Below are positions 9,386 through 18,716 of a stretch of 64,000 nucleotides of DNA, one piece after another. This DNA is from an uncultured Lachnospiraceae bacterium (lineage in GTDB: Bacteria > Bacillota > Clostridia > Lachnospirales > Lachnospiraceae), in contig CAJUIO010000006.1 of the NCBI GenBank assembly GCA_910586025.1, positions 1 through 64,000 on the forward strand. Direction: 5' to 3'. Position 1 is the first letter of the stretch; each line of letters starts with the position of its first letter. The notes beneath the pieces are model-generated. The model saw nothing but the letters and a program-made list of their open reading frames with translations. It had not been told where the DNA came from and made no database searches. The position numbers and the translations under genes are program-made.

Positions 9386-10591
9386 ATGCGTGGATTACCT
9401 GATCCCTTTTTGAGGGAAGACGGAAGTCTGGTAAAGAATGCGAGCGAGTGGGAAGCGCACAGAGAGTATATTAAGAGTGTCCTGACAGAGTATCTGTACG
9501 GCACTATGCCGGACAGACCGGACAACCTTGCCTCAAGGCTTCTGTGGAAGAAGAGCATTTGGGATGGCGAAGGAGTGTTTGAGAGGCAAAGGCTAAGCTT
9601 CGGACCGGAGAATATGATAGAGATTGATGTGTCCGTGATCCGCAGCGCCCGGCAGGGCAGAGCCATACCCGTGATCCTTCAGGGGGGCTTCGTGAGGGAG
9701 GAGATTGCAAGAACTGCGGTGGAGGAAGGATTCTGTGTGATCACCTTTCATGTGGATCAGGCGGCGCCTGATAGTCCGGATTATATAAATGCCGCCTGCA
9801 GCCGGGCATATCCTGATCATACCTGGAAGGTGATCGCCATGTGGGCGTGGCTTCAGAGCCGGGTGATCGACTGGCTGGAAAACCAGGATTTTGCAGATAT
9901 GGGAAAAATTGTGGCGGCAGGTCATTCCCGGTACGGAAAAGCGGCTCTGTGCTGTGCAATCTATGATGAGAGAGTGGCGGCTTGTGTGCCGGCAGGCTCG
10001 GGCTGCGGCGGAATGGGCTGTCTGCGCAATATCGGGAGCCGGTTTGGAGCCGACAGCGGCTTTGTGGAAACCATGGGATCCATGACAAGGGATCTGCCTT
10101 ACTGGTTTGCGGACAGAATGAGAGAGTATGCTTCGGGGGAGGCGTGCAGGCTGGGGAGAGAAGATGAGCTGCCCTTTGATTCTCATTTTATGGCGGCGGC
10201 AGTAGCGCCAAGAGCCTTGCTGGTATTAGAGGGACTGGATGACATGTGGACTAATCCCTACGGCACACAGGTCAGCTGGCTGGCGGCTGCACAGGTCTAC
10301 CGCTTTCTGGAAAGGGACGGCTCATGTGCCATACGTTTCAGGGAAGGCGGGCATGAATTTAATAAAGAGGACTGGGGCGTGATGACTGATTTCTGTAAGG
10401 CGGTGCTGCTGGGGACGGAAAAGCGTACAGACTACAGGACACCGTCAGGTCTGGATCCCAGAATCGGACGGGAATGGGATTGTCCGGGAAAAGAACCGGC
10501 AACACTGCAGATGTTTTTTGACAGAACGATTGAAGGGATCCGCAGAAAAATTGAAGCGACTGACAGATGGTGTTTCGAAGGAGGGGAGTAA
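9386..10591 (+). CDS. CE15-like glucuronoyl esterase / alpha-beta hydrolase
   Basis: A 401-residue alpha/beta hydrolase resembling carbohydrate esterase family 15. The nucleophile elbow is GHSRYGKAAL, followed by VPAGSGCGGMG, and the probable catalytic histidine is in GGHEFNKEDWG near the C-terminus. The N-terminus (LPDPFLREDG...EWEAHREYI) matches the usual CE15 opening but has no signal peptide, so it should act in the cytoplasm on an imported uronate-ester fragment. It lies between the two permease genes and overlaps the second by one base (TAATG). ATG 9386 is chosen over 9368 because TAGGAGGAG sits six bases before it. Substrate is inferred. Confidence 0.82.
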   Translation: MRGLPDPFLREDGSLVKNASEWEAHREYIKSVLTEYLYGTMPDRPDNLASRLLWKKSIWDGEGVFERQRLSFGPENMIEIDVSVIRSARQGRAIPVILQGGFVREEIARTAVEEGFCVITFHVDQAAPDSPDYINAACSRAYPDHTWKVIAMWAWLQSRVIDWLENQDFADMGKIVAAGHSRYGKAALCCAIYDERVAACVPAGSGCGGMGCLRNIGSRFGADSGFVETMGSMTRDLPYWFADRMREYASGEACRLGREDELPFDSHFMAAAVAPRALLVLEGLDDMWTNPYGTQVSWLAAAQVYRFLERDGSCAIRFREGGHEFNKEDWGVMTDFCKAVLLGTEKRTDYRTPSGLDPRIGREWDCPGKEPATLQMFFDRTIEGIRRKIEATDRWCFEGGE

Positions 10592-11460
10592 TGAGGGAAA
10601 AGACGGTGGAGATCGGACTATACGGCATAGGAGTGATCTTTCTGATCATCATCCTGTATCCTTTGTATTTCATCGTGATCGCATCCGTTTCGGAGCCTTC
10701 CGCCGTTCTGGCAGGGGAGGTGTGGTTTTATCCTCGATGTATCACCCTGGACGGATACCGGGAGCTTTTGAAGAATGAAAAGATCTGGACGGGCTACAGG
10801 AACACTGTCTTTTACACGATTGTTGGTACGACGGTCAGTATGCTCGTGACAGTTCCGGCGGCCTATGCGCTTTCCAGAAGGGATTTTAAGGGAAGAAAAC
10901 CGTTTATGATGTTTTTTCTGATAACCATGTTTTTTAACGGCGGTCTGATTCCCACTTATATGACGGTCACGAAAACTCTTCATATGGGCGATACCTTCTG
11001 GGTCATGCTGCTGCCCTTTTGTGTCAATGTGTTTAATCTGATTATTATGAGGACCTTTTTTGAGAGCAGCATACCGCAGGAGCTCTGGGAGGCCGCACAG
11101 CTGGACGGCTGCTCCAGTATATATTATCTGGGCAGGGTGGTGCTTCCGCTCTCAAAGGCGGTGCTGTCCGTGATCATGCTGTATTACGTGGTGGCAAAAT
11201 GGAATGAATATTTCACGGCGCTGATTTATATCCGTAATAACCGGCTCATCCCGCTGCAGATTGTTCTGAGAGATATCTTGATTCAAAATGAGTCGATGGC
11301 CTCCAACATGATGGGGGCGGAGGCCATTGAGGCGGCAAAGAAGGCGAATCTGATCAAGTATTCCTCCATTATCGTCGGCACGCTCCCCATGATGATTCTG
11401 TATCCCTTTTTACAGAAATATTTTGAAAAGGGTGTGATGATCGGGGCCGTAAAGGGATAG
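10591..11460 (+). CDS. carbohydrate ABC transporter permease (YtcP type)
   Basis: A 289-residue second permease of the CUT1 family with about six helices, beginning MREKTVEIGLYGIG, with the ATPase-contact loop ELWEAAQLDGCSSIYYLGRV near 170. It should form a heterodimer with the permease at 8448. ATG 10591 shares its A with the esterase stop codon and has AAGGAGGGG five bases upstream, implying coupled translation. The C-terminus (LQKYFEKGVMIGAVKG) is the usual one for this family. Confidence 0.91.
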   Translation: MREKTVEIGLYGIGVIFLIIILYPLYFIVIASVSEPSAVLAGEVWFYPRCITLDGYRELLKNEKIWTGYRNTVFYTIVGTTVSMLVTVPAAYALSRRDFKGRKPFMMFFLITMFFNGGLIPTYMTVTKTLHMGDTFWVMLLPFCVNVFNLIIMRTFFESSIPQELWEAAQLDGCSSIYYLGRVVLPLSKAVLSVIMLYYVVAKWNEYFTALIYIRNNRLIPLQIVLRDILIQNESMASNMMGAEAIEAAKKANLIKYSSIIVGTLPMMILYPFLQKYFEKGVMIGAVKG

Positions 11461-11507
11461 GAGGAAGGAAAAAGAGCTATTATATTTATAGGACGGAGGA
11501 AAAACAG

Positions 11508-13193
11508 ATGAATAAATGGAAGAAATTTACGTCTCTTGTGTTATGTGCGGTCCTTTTGGCAGGAGCGCTGTGCGGCTGCAAAGAGGCAGGTGAGGATAAG
11601 AGCGGCGTTCAGGGCGGCCAGGCATCGGCAGATGCGCAGGATATCAATAGCAGTGAACAGGAGGCTGCACAGGACGGGGAAGCGGCTGCGCAGGAGCAGG
11701 CGGTGTCGGATACGGGGATCGACACCAGTGAGAGAATCACGCTGCGCATCATGACTCAATCCTATACGCCCACCATGGACTGTGAGAATATGCCTATGTG
11801 GCAGGAGCTGGAAGAAAAATGCAATGTGGATATTGAGTGGGAGCAGGTGCGTTCGGGATGGGAGGAAAAGAAGGCGGTGGTGCTGGCAAGCAATGACCTT
11901 CCGGATATCTTCCTGGGAGGACTGACCGACGGGGATATTGTCACGAATGCGGAGGCCTTTGTGGATATGACGGATCTGATCGATGCCTATGCTCCAAACG
12001 TGAAGAAGATGCTGGAGGAGGTTCCGGCGGCAAGGGTATCCTCTGCCTTTGACGAAAACGGTATTCTTTCCCTGCCGCTTATCTGCGGGTTTAATCCCAG
12101 AAGCGCAGCCACCATGGTGATTAATAAGAAATGGCTGGATACGCTTGGATTGGAGGTTCCAACTACCTTTGACGAGCTGGAGGAGGTGTTAAAGGCTTTC
12201 AAGGAGGGAGATCCCAACGGGAACGGCGAGGCGGATGAGATCCCTCTGGACTGGCCCGCGGAATCACATGCGCATTCTATTTATTGTCTCACGGGATCAT
12301 ATGGAGTGGTGGATAATATGTCGGAGGAAATGCTGCTGCTTGAGGACGGGAAGGTTGACTTCCTCTTCACCACGGAGGCATTCAAAAACGTCACAGTATA
12401 TCTGAACAGATTATATTCCCAGGGATTGATTAATCCCGAGGTGTATACCAACGATTATGCGGCGGCGGGCGCACTGAGCACGGAGGGAGACGTGCCGAGG
12501 GTCGGTGTCACCGTTGGATGGTCCATAGAGAGCCGGACGGGAAAGTTCGCATCCGAGTACATTGTGCTGCCTCAGCTTAAGGTCTCTGCTGATGATACTT
12601 CCAAAGTACTGTGGCCATGCTATAATACCGATATAACAAATCCCAATGCCTGCGAGCTTACGACCGCCTGCAAATATCCGGAAAGAGCCATGATGTTGAT
12701 TAACGAGATGTATTCCGAGGATTTTGCGCTCCAGAGCTACTACGGCTCAGCACCGGACAATGTGGTAAAGCACGAGGACGGTACATGGGAGATTCTGGTA
12801 CCGGAAGATGGCAACACGATAGAGGGAAACAAGTGGAAAAACGCACTGGTAAATTATGGGCCGGGCTACTGCTCCAAGGATCTGGAAAGCAGGACGATTA
12901 TTCCCGATGAGTTAAAGGACAGGCTGGAACAGGATGATGTCTATGCGGACAATCGGTTGGACCAGTCAGAGATCTATCCCAGAGTCAAGTTCAGCGATGC
13001 GGATACCGAGGAGCTGGTGTATCTCAAGAGCGATCTGTTCAAGCTGGTAAAGCAAAAGATGGCAGAATGGTGTGTGAACGGCGGTATTGAGCAGGAGTGG
13101 GATCAATACCTTAAGGAGCTGGATACCATGGGGCTTGAGAAGATGAGGGAGATTTATCAGAGGGCTTACGAAGACTATATGGCATTGCAGTAA
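11508..13193 (+). CDS. extracellular sugar-binding lipoprotein (LplA type)
   Basis: A 561-residue solute-binding protein. The lipoprotein signal is hydrophobic residues 7-21 ending in a L-C-G-C lipobox, so Cys24 is the likely lipidated residue. A flexible Gly/Ser/Gln/Glu-rich linker follows (about 25-75). The mature domain has the features of CUT1 binding proteins of the LplA group (near-500-residue body, DIFLGG, NPNACELTTACKYPERAM). It should capture an oligosaccharide for the two upstream permeases. The start is preceded by ACGGAGGAAAAAC. Confidence 0.9.
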   Translation: MNKWKKFTSLVLCAVLLAGALCGCKEAGEDKSGVQGGQASADAQDINSSEQEAAQDGEAAAQEQAVSDTGIDTSERITLRIMTQSYTPTMDCENMPMWQELEEKCNVDIEWEQVRSGWEEKKAVVLASNDLPDIFLGGLTDGDIVTNAEAFVDMTDLIDAYAPNVKKMLEEVPAARVSSAFDENGILSLPLICGFNPRSAATMVINKKWLDTLGLEVPTTFDELEEVLKAFKEGDPNGNGEADEIPLDWPAESHAHSIYCLTGSYGVVDNMSEEMLLLEDGKVDFLFTTEAFKNVTVYLNRLYSQGLINPEVYTNDYAAAGALSTEGDVPRVGVTVGWSIESRTGKFASEYIVLPQLKVSADDTSKVLWPCYNTDITNPNACELTTACKYPERAMMLINEMYSEDFALQSYYGSAPDNVVKHEDGTWEILVPEDGNTIEGNKWKNALVNYGPGYCSKDLESRTIIPDELKDRLEQDDVYADNRLDQSEIYPRVKFSDADTEELVYLKSDLFKLVKQKMAEWCVNGGIEQEWDQYLKELDTMGLEKMREIYQRAYEDYMALQ

Positions 13194-13199
13194 AAGAAA

Positions 13200-13233
13200 A
13201 CTCTGTCCCGGATGTGCGCATCGGGGGCAGAGT
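13200..13233 (+). terminator. hairpin after the binding-protein gene
   Basis: ACTCTGTCCCGGATG (13200-13214) pairs with CATCGGGGGCAGAGT (13219-13233) over 14 of 15 positions with a 4-base loop. Only a weak T stretch (CTGCTTT) follows, so it may be a partial terminator or an RNA-stabilising stem that lowers expression of the regulator gene downstream. Confidence 0.55.
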
Positions 13234-13270
13234 CTGCTTTAAGGACAGATGAGAGACGAGGGAGGTTAGT

Positions 13271-15487
13271 ATGAGGAACGACCACGCAAGGGCATGGGTG
13301 CCTTTTGTCCTGTCATACGTTCTGATGGCGTTGATTCCCACGATCGTGTGTCTGGTCTTTTTTTATCCGAATACCAGAAGGGAGATCGAGGATAATGTGA
13401 GGCGGGATGCGCAGATGGATGTTAACTGGGGGATCCGGAACATCGACAGACAGCTGATGACTCTTTATAATCTGCCCAGCCTGTTTTTGAATAATCCGCA
13501 GATAAGCCGAAGGGAGATTGAAGAAAGACCCCGGCAGAATCTCACGCTCTCTACGGAGATAAGACACGAGATATCCGGAAATATGCTGATTCTGGATGCT
13601 TTTCTTTATTCCAGAGCGCAGAACTATCTGTTCAGCGGGTACCACAGCAATGTCTCCCGGGAGAGGAATGAGAAATTTGCGGGAAGCATCGGTCTCCAGT
13701 ATGAAAACTGGAGTCAGAAGGATATGTTCGAGACCTTTGACACCCTTTACGGCACGCAGGTGAGACCGGCGGAGGCTGTGACAATAGAAGGTGAGAAGAA
13801 TAACCAGGTGGTCACCTTTCTGTTCACCCTCCCGATTCGGAACCGGTATGCCTATGCCACTATGGCGGTGCTCGTATCGGGCGAGAGGTTCTCCTCCATG
13901 TTTGCGGGAGAGGGCATCAACAGTCTTGGGTATCTGCTCTATGACGAGAGCGGAACCCAGATCCTTCGTGTGGGACTTGAGGGGGAGGAATTCCCACAGA
14001 TCGGCAAGCTGTTTTCCGATAAGGAGAAGGAGGAAGGCAGTATGGAGCTGGAGGGAAGGACGCTTCTTAGCTGGGCGAGATCGGAGAATACGGGCTGGAC
14101 TCTGGTAAAGGTGACCTCTCTCGTGGGCACCAGGGCACAGATCAAGGATCTGGAACGGAAGGTGCTTCTGATCGCCCTGGGACTTTCGGTGGTTTTGGGA
14201 GGGCTTGGCTATTGTTTCATGCAGCTGAATTACAGGCCTCTTTATGACATCCTCCAACAGCTGAAAGCCAAGGGACAGATGAACAGGAAAAGGACATACA
14301 GAATCGGACATTATAATGAGATTGAGAATGCGATTCATCTGCTTTGGAATGATAACGTCCGACTGAAAGGCGACATGGAGAGTCTCATTCCCATGCTCCG
14401 AAGAAATTGTATTCTGGAGCTGCTGACCAAGACAGGAGAAGAGGCGCATCTGATAAAGCAGGAGCTGGAAAAGCTGGGGGTAAGGGTGAATCTTGCCTTT
14501 TATCAGGTGGTCCTTATATCCGGTCCCGCAGACGGTGAAATCAGCGGGGAGATACGGAAAGAGGATTTTGAGCTTCGCACAGATCTGGTTGATATCATAA
14601 GGATCCCGAGAACGGATATCTCCCTTTTTCTTTTTGGAGGTGGCAGGGAGGAAATAGAGGCGGACCTGAAAGAGCTGCCCTTACGCTCCGGTGTCTTTGA
14701 GCAGGCAGGCATTGGGATAGGAAGGGCGGTGGAGGATATCGCTGACATAGCGAGCTCCTATTCCTTTGCCTATACGGCTCTGGATTATGCCGTGATACAG
14801 GGAGAGAGGGGAAAGGGCTGCTGGTATGATCAACTGCCGGAGGCTCTGTTTAAAACGCACAGCTATCCTTTTCATGTGATTCAGGGACTGGCTTCCACCA
14901 TGCTGCGCAATGACAGGGAGGGGGTACGGAAGCTGACAGAGCAGATCATTTATATGATCCGTATGAAGGAGCTGCCCTCTTACTATATCCGGTCTCTCTT
15001 TTATAATGCGGCGGGCATATATATTGATAAAAGAAGAAGGAGCGGGCGGGAGGATGAAAAGGATGTTCCGTATATTTCCACACAGCTTTCTTCCTGGGAA
15101 ATGGCGGATCTGCTCAAAGCGCTTCTGGAGGAGTATCTGAAAGATCTGAGCGAACTGGAGGATCTTCATTCCGTGCCGCTGGCCAGGGCTCTTTCATTTA
15201 TCAATGAAAATTATCAGTCCAGCGGACTCTCGCTTGCGGACGTGGCCGAGCACTGCGGCATGACGGCGAGCTATTTGAGCTATCTGTTTAAGGAAAAAAG
15301 CGGAAGTAATTTTAAGGAATATATTGACGGCCTGCGTCTGGAGAGGGCCAAGCATCTGCTGAACGAGACGGATATGAAGGTAGAAGAGATCGCAAGGGCG
15401 GTAGGATATGAGAACAGCTATAGCTTTACCCGGTTTTTCAAGAATAATATGGGTTTGACGCCAAAAGAATTCAGAGCCCTGAAATAA
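13271..15487 (+). CDS. membrane-bound AraC-family regulator (YesN/YtdP-like)
   Basis: A 738-residue one-component regulator. A membrane helix at about 12-35 and another at about 297-320 (LLIALGLSVVLGGLGYCF) enclose a ~260-residue extracellular sensor. A cytoplasmic middle region follows, then a C-terminal AraC DNA-binding domain at about 635-738 with two helix-turn-helix units (LSLADVAEHCGMTASYLSYL; VEEIARAVGYENSYSFTRFF). The position next to the LplA/LplB-type transporter predicts that it senses the sugar or its binding protein and activates this operon. The start follows GGGAGG. Confidence 0.88.
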   Translation: MRNDHARAWVPFVLSYVLMALIPTIVCLVFFYPNTRREIEDNVRRDAQMDVNWGIRNIDRQLMTLYNLPSLFLNNPQISRREIEERPRQNLTLSTEIRHEISGNMLILDAFLYSRAQNYLFSGYHSNVSRERNEKFAGSIGLQYENWSQKDMFETFDTLYGTQVRPAEAVTIEGEKNNQVVTFLFTLPIRNRYAYATMAVLVSGERFSSMFAGEGINSLGYLLYDESGTQILRVGLEGEEFPQIGKLFSDKEKEEGSMELEGRTLLSWARSENTGWTLVKVTSLVGTRAQIKDLERKVLLIALGLSVVLGGLGYCFMQLNYRPLYDILQQLKAKGQMNRKRTYRIGHYNEIENAIHLLWNDNVRLKGDMESLIPMLRRNCILELLTKTGEEAHLIKQELEKLGVRVNLAFYQVVLISGPADGEISGEIRKEDFELRTDLVDIIRIPRTDISLFLFGGGREEIEADLKELPLRSGVFEQAGIGIGRAVEDIADIASSYSFAYTALDYAVIQGERGKGCWYDQLPEALFKTHSYPFHVIQGLASTMLRNDREGVRKLTEQIIYMIRMKELPSYYIRSLFYNAAGIYIDKRRRSGREDEKDVPYISTQLSSWEMADLLKALLEEYLKDLSELEDLHSVPLARALSFINENYQSSGLSLADVAEHCGMTASYLSYLFKEKSGSNFKEYIDGLRLERAKHLLNETDMKVEEIARAVGYENSYSFTRFFKNNMGLTPKEFRALK

Positions 15488-15583
15488 AGGCGGCATATTA
15501 AGATTTCTTTATTTTTTTCATCTCAAAGTGCAATTCCGCCCTGACAATGTTATAATGGAAAAAATTCGGGGCGGAGGTAATAT

Positions 15584-16327
15584 ATGTATCTGATCTTAAT
15601 CTTACTTGGTATCGTCAGTCTTATTTATTTTTTCACCATTGCCTTTTTTGTGGGGCACGGGACAAATTTTTATTTTATCTGGCTGTTTTTGGGAGCGGGG
15701 CTGATTGCTTTTTCCCTGATGCTGAAAAAGGGATTTTTTACGGAGCATGTTCCTCCGCTCGCAAGGCGGCTGTTCCTTCTTCTGGTCTGTCTGGGAGGAG
15801 GCGTGTTTGTACTTGTGGAGGGATGCATCCTTAGCGGCTTTTCCCAGAAGGGCGACCCGGGTCTCGACTATCTGGTAGTGCTGGGAGCGCAGATGAAGCG
15901 CTCCGGCCCTTCTAAGGCGCTGCAGTACCGTCTGGATGCGGCGATCCGGTATCTGGAGGAGAATCCTGACACGAGGGTGATCGTATCGGGAGGCCAGGGA
16001 CCGGACGAGCATATCTCGGAAGCCCAGGGAATGTATGATTATCTGGTGGAAAAGGGGATTGATAAGAACAGGATCCTGAAAGAGGATAAGTCTGTAAATA
16101 CCTTTCAGAATCTTTCCTTTAGCGCACAGTATCTTGACAGGGAACAGGATGCGGTGGGCGTTGTCACCAACAATTTCCATGTGTTCCGGGCGGTTCGCAC
16201 CGCCAAAAAGGCGGGATACCGGAATGTGTGCGGGATTGCGGCAAAGGGAGAGCCCTTTTTGCAGTGGAATAATATGATGAGGGAGTTTTTCGGTGTGGTG
16301 AAGAATGTCCTCTTTGGCACTATGTGA
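15584..16327 (+). CDS. YdcF/SanA-like membrane protein (DUF218)
   Basis: A 247-residue protein with three N-terminal membrane helices (about 1-22, 28-48, 62-85) and a DUF218 domain (about 100-240) containing DYLVVLGAQMK, VSGGQGPDEHISEA, EDKSVNTFQNL and TNNFHVFRA. The family includes SanA and YdcF, linked to envelope integrity, with unsettled biochemistry. A TATAAT at 15551-15556 and GGCGGAGG before the ATG support its own promoter. It is monocistronic and converges on the next gene. Confidence 0.85.
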   Translation: MYLILILLGIVSLIYFFTIAFFVGHGTNFYFIWLFLGAGLIAFSLMLKKGFFTEHVPPLARRLFLLLVCLGGGVFVLVEGCILSGFSQKGDPGLDYLVVLGAQMKRSGPSKALQYRLDAAIRYLEENPDTRVIVSGGQGPDEHISEAQGMYDYLVEKGIDKNRILKEDKSVNTFQNLSFSAQYLDREQDAVGVVTNNFHVFRAVRTAKKAGYRNVCGIAAKGEPFLQWNNMMREFFGVVKNVLFGTM

Positions 16328-16404
16328 TTTCCGCAAGGCACCATTGGAATATAGGAGGAAACGGCAGGATTGTGACGTATAAGGGCAGAAATGAAATATT
16401 TTTT

Positions 16405-16758
16405 TCACTTTGACCGCACCAGTTCGATCTTGGTCCCGTGTTTCTTTATAATGGTCAACAGATCCTGCGTCCTGAGCCATACCGTGGCAGTGTTGTCATT
16501 GGGATGAACGCCGATCAGACCGGGAGCTTCCAGAAACGTTTTATCCAGAAATACCTTTACCCGAATTTCACTCTTTACCGTGATGAGATAATAATTTCTT
16601 TTTTTATCATCGCGGATAAAAAGGTTTTTTGCGTCCGCCTCCGGATAGGGGACGGCAATCTGCGCCAGATCGGCCATATTGTATACGGCTTTGTGTTCTG
16701 TGATTTCATGCCAGATGTTTTTCTGCTTTAAATAATCATATATTGCCTGTTTGTCCAT
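16405..16758 (-). pseudogene. prolyl-tRNA editing (ProX/YbaK) protein with internal in-frame deletion
   Basis: The 117-residue product matches both ends of the YbaK/ProX aminoacyl-tRNA deacylase family: an N-terminal part with TEHKAVYNM and PEADAKNLFIRDDKKRNYYL and a C-terminal part with VKVFLDK and GVHPNDNTATVWL. Family members are about 160 residues. Here the sequence jumps from YYLITVK (residue 62, about base 16573) straight to SEIRVKVFLDK, losing roughly 45 residues including the conserved G-x-V-(T/S)-P-F segment of the substrate pocket. The frame is intact and a ribosome site exists, so it may be expressed, but editing activity is doubtful. The family match is clear; loss of function is inferred. 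Confidence 0.75.
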
Positions 16759-16834
16759 AAAATTTTCCTCTTTCAGTCCGGATTATAGCATGATCTGCTT
16801 CGCTGTACCATACCGGAAAATGAGAAATTATACA

Positions 16835-16863
16835 TTGTAAACGACAAATAAGTATTTTATAAT
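16835..16863 (+). promoter_or_regulatory. sigma-A promoter
   Basis: TTGTAA (16835-16840), 17-base spacer, TATAAT (16858-16863), about 115 bases upstream of the AAA/PD-(D/E)XK gene. Confidence 0.6.
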
Positions 16864-16978
16864 CAGATATATAGGATTTTAGATGTCCTTTATGGCAGCG
16901 GAATTAATTTGCAGAAAAGTATGTGAAACGTTGATGTTAATGAGATTGATCAGAGAACAGGAAAGGAGGGGAATGACT

Positions 16979-18694
16979 ATGAGACGGCTTCCGATTGGCG
17001 TGGATGACTTCAGGGAAATTATAGAAAGCGGCTATTATTATGTGGATAAAACTGATTTTATCAGGAATTTAATTGATAATGGGTCAAAGGTCAGTGTATT
17101 TACAAGACCCAGGCGCTTTGGGAAAAGTCTGGCGCTCAGCATGCTGAAATACTATTTCGAAAATGAAATGGGTATAGATGAGGAAAAATCGGATAACCGA
17201 AAACTTTTTGAGGGATTGAAAATCATGGAGGCCGGAGAAAACTATTTAAAGTATCAGGGGCAATATCCGGTCATCTTTTTATCTTTTAAATCAGCAAAAC
17301 AGCCGGATTTTGATATGGCATATGGCAGTATTGTGGATGAGATTGCAAAGGAGTTTCGACGACATAATGGAATATTGGAAAGCGACAGGCTTCTGGAAGA
17401 GGAAAAGGAGCGGTATGTTCGTCTGCGGAGCCGGAAGGGCTCAGCGCTGGAATATGCCAAGGCGCTTGATTTTTTATGCGGATGCATGCGTCGGGTCTAT
17501 GGAAGAAGGGTCATCATTCTGCTGGATGAATATGACGTGCCGCTGGAGAATGCATGGCTTCGAGGTTTTTATGAGTCCATGTCGGATTTCATCCGTTCTT
17601 TGCTTGAATCGGCTTTAAAGACCAATGGAAATCTGGAATTTTCCGTGATTACAGGCTGCCTGCGGATTTCGAAGGAAAGTATCTTTACAGGACTGAATAA
17701 TCTGGATATTATTTCGATCCTGAATGGGAATTATGCGGAATCTTTTGGCTTTACAGCAGCGGAAGCCGAAAAAATGCTGGAGGATTTCGGCATTTCAGAG
17801 AGGAAGCAGGAAGTCAGAAAATGGTATGACGGATATCGATTTGGGGATACGGAGGTTTACAATCCCTGGAGCCTGATTAATTATGTGAAAGCAGCAGCAG
17901 GCGGGATTAGTGAATGGCCCAGGGCATACTGGGCAAATACATCGTCAAATGATATAGTAAAAAAACTGGTGGAGCGTGCAGACAGTATGGTCAGGCAGGA
18001 ACTGGAGATCCTGATTGCGGGAGGGACGATTGAAAAGCCGATCCATGAGGACATCACGTATGAAGAAATTTATAGGACGCAGGATAATCTCTGGAATTTC
18101 CTTTTCTTTACCGGATATCTAAAAAAGACAAAAGCCAGGTTTGAGGTCGATACGACTTATCTTACAATGGCGGTCCCCAATGCGGAGGTACTATATATTT
18201 ACAAAAATACTGTGATGGACTGGACCGACAGTCATATGAAACAGAAGGATCTTTCGGCTTTATATCAGGCATTGGCCGAGCGGGACGTGAAAGCTGTTGA
18301 AAAGGAATTGTCAGTGAATCTGATGGAGACAATCAGCTTCTATGATTATAAGGAGGACTATTACCATGGATTTACGGCAGGGCTGTTAAAGCCATCGGAC
18401 GGATATCTCGTGAAATCCAATCGTGAGAGCGGGCTTGGAAGAAGCGATCTTCTGATGCTGGCGCCCGCTTATGAAGGAATTGCGATTATCATTGAGGTGA
18501 AGGTGGCGGATACGTATGCCGGGCTTGAAAAGACAGCAAAGAAGGCACTGGCGCAGATAGAAGCCCGGCAGTATGATGCGGAACTTAAGCTTGAGGGATA
18601 TCATACGTTTATCAAATATGGATTTGCATTCTATAAAAAGCTGTGCAGAGTAGAGTGCGCAGCAAATCAGCGGGAGGAAAGAAAAATATATTGA
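16979..18694 (+). CDS. AAA-ATPase-like protein with C-terminal PD-(D/E)XK nuclease fold
   Basis: A 571-residue member of the AAA_ATPase_like / PD-(D/E)XK_9 family, common as variable paralogues in gut Firmicutes and Bacteroidetes. It begins with the family opening LPIGVDDFREIIE...YYYVDKT, has a Walker A-like RPRRFGKSL near 42 and Walker B VIILLDEYDVPLENA near 180, and a C-terminal nuclease-like motif (GRSDLLML ... IIIEVKV ... QIEARQY). Function is unknown. ATG 16979 is chosen because AAAGGAGGG lies eight bases upstream; ATG 16973 is too close to it. Base composition is more AT-rich than its neighbours, consistent with transfer. Confidence 0.8.
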   Translation: MRRLPIGVDDFREIIESGYYYVDKTDFIRNLIDNGSKVSVFTRPRRFGKSLALSMLKYYFENEMGIDEEKSDNRKLFEGLKIMEAGENYLKYQGQYPVIFLSFKSAKQPDFDMAYGSIVDEIAKEFRRHNGILESDRLLEEEKERYVRLRSRKGSALEYAKALDFLCGCMRRVYGRRVIILLDEYDVPLENAWLRGFYESMSDFIRSLLESALKTNGNLEFSVITGCLRISKESIFTGLNNLDIISILNGNYAESFGFTAAEAEKMLEDFGISERKQEVRKWYDGYRFGDTEVYNPWSLINYVKAAAGGISEWPRAYWANTSSNDIVKKLVERADSMVRQELEILIAGGTIEKPIHEDITYEEIYRTQDNLWNFLFFTGYLKKTKARFEVDTTYLTMAVPNAEVLYIYKNTVMDWTDSHMKQKDLSALYQALAERDVKAVEKELSVNLMETISFYDYKEDYYHGFTAGLLKPSDGYLVKSNRESGLGRSDLLMLAPAYEGIAIIIEVKVADTYAGLEKTAKKALAQIEARQYDAELKLEGYHTFIKYGFAFYKKLCRVECAANQREERKIY

Positions 18695-18716
18695 GTAAGG
18701 AAAGGCGGGGAGTATC

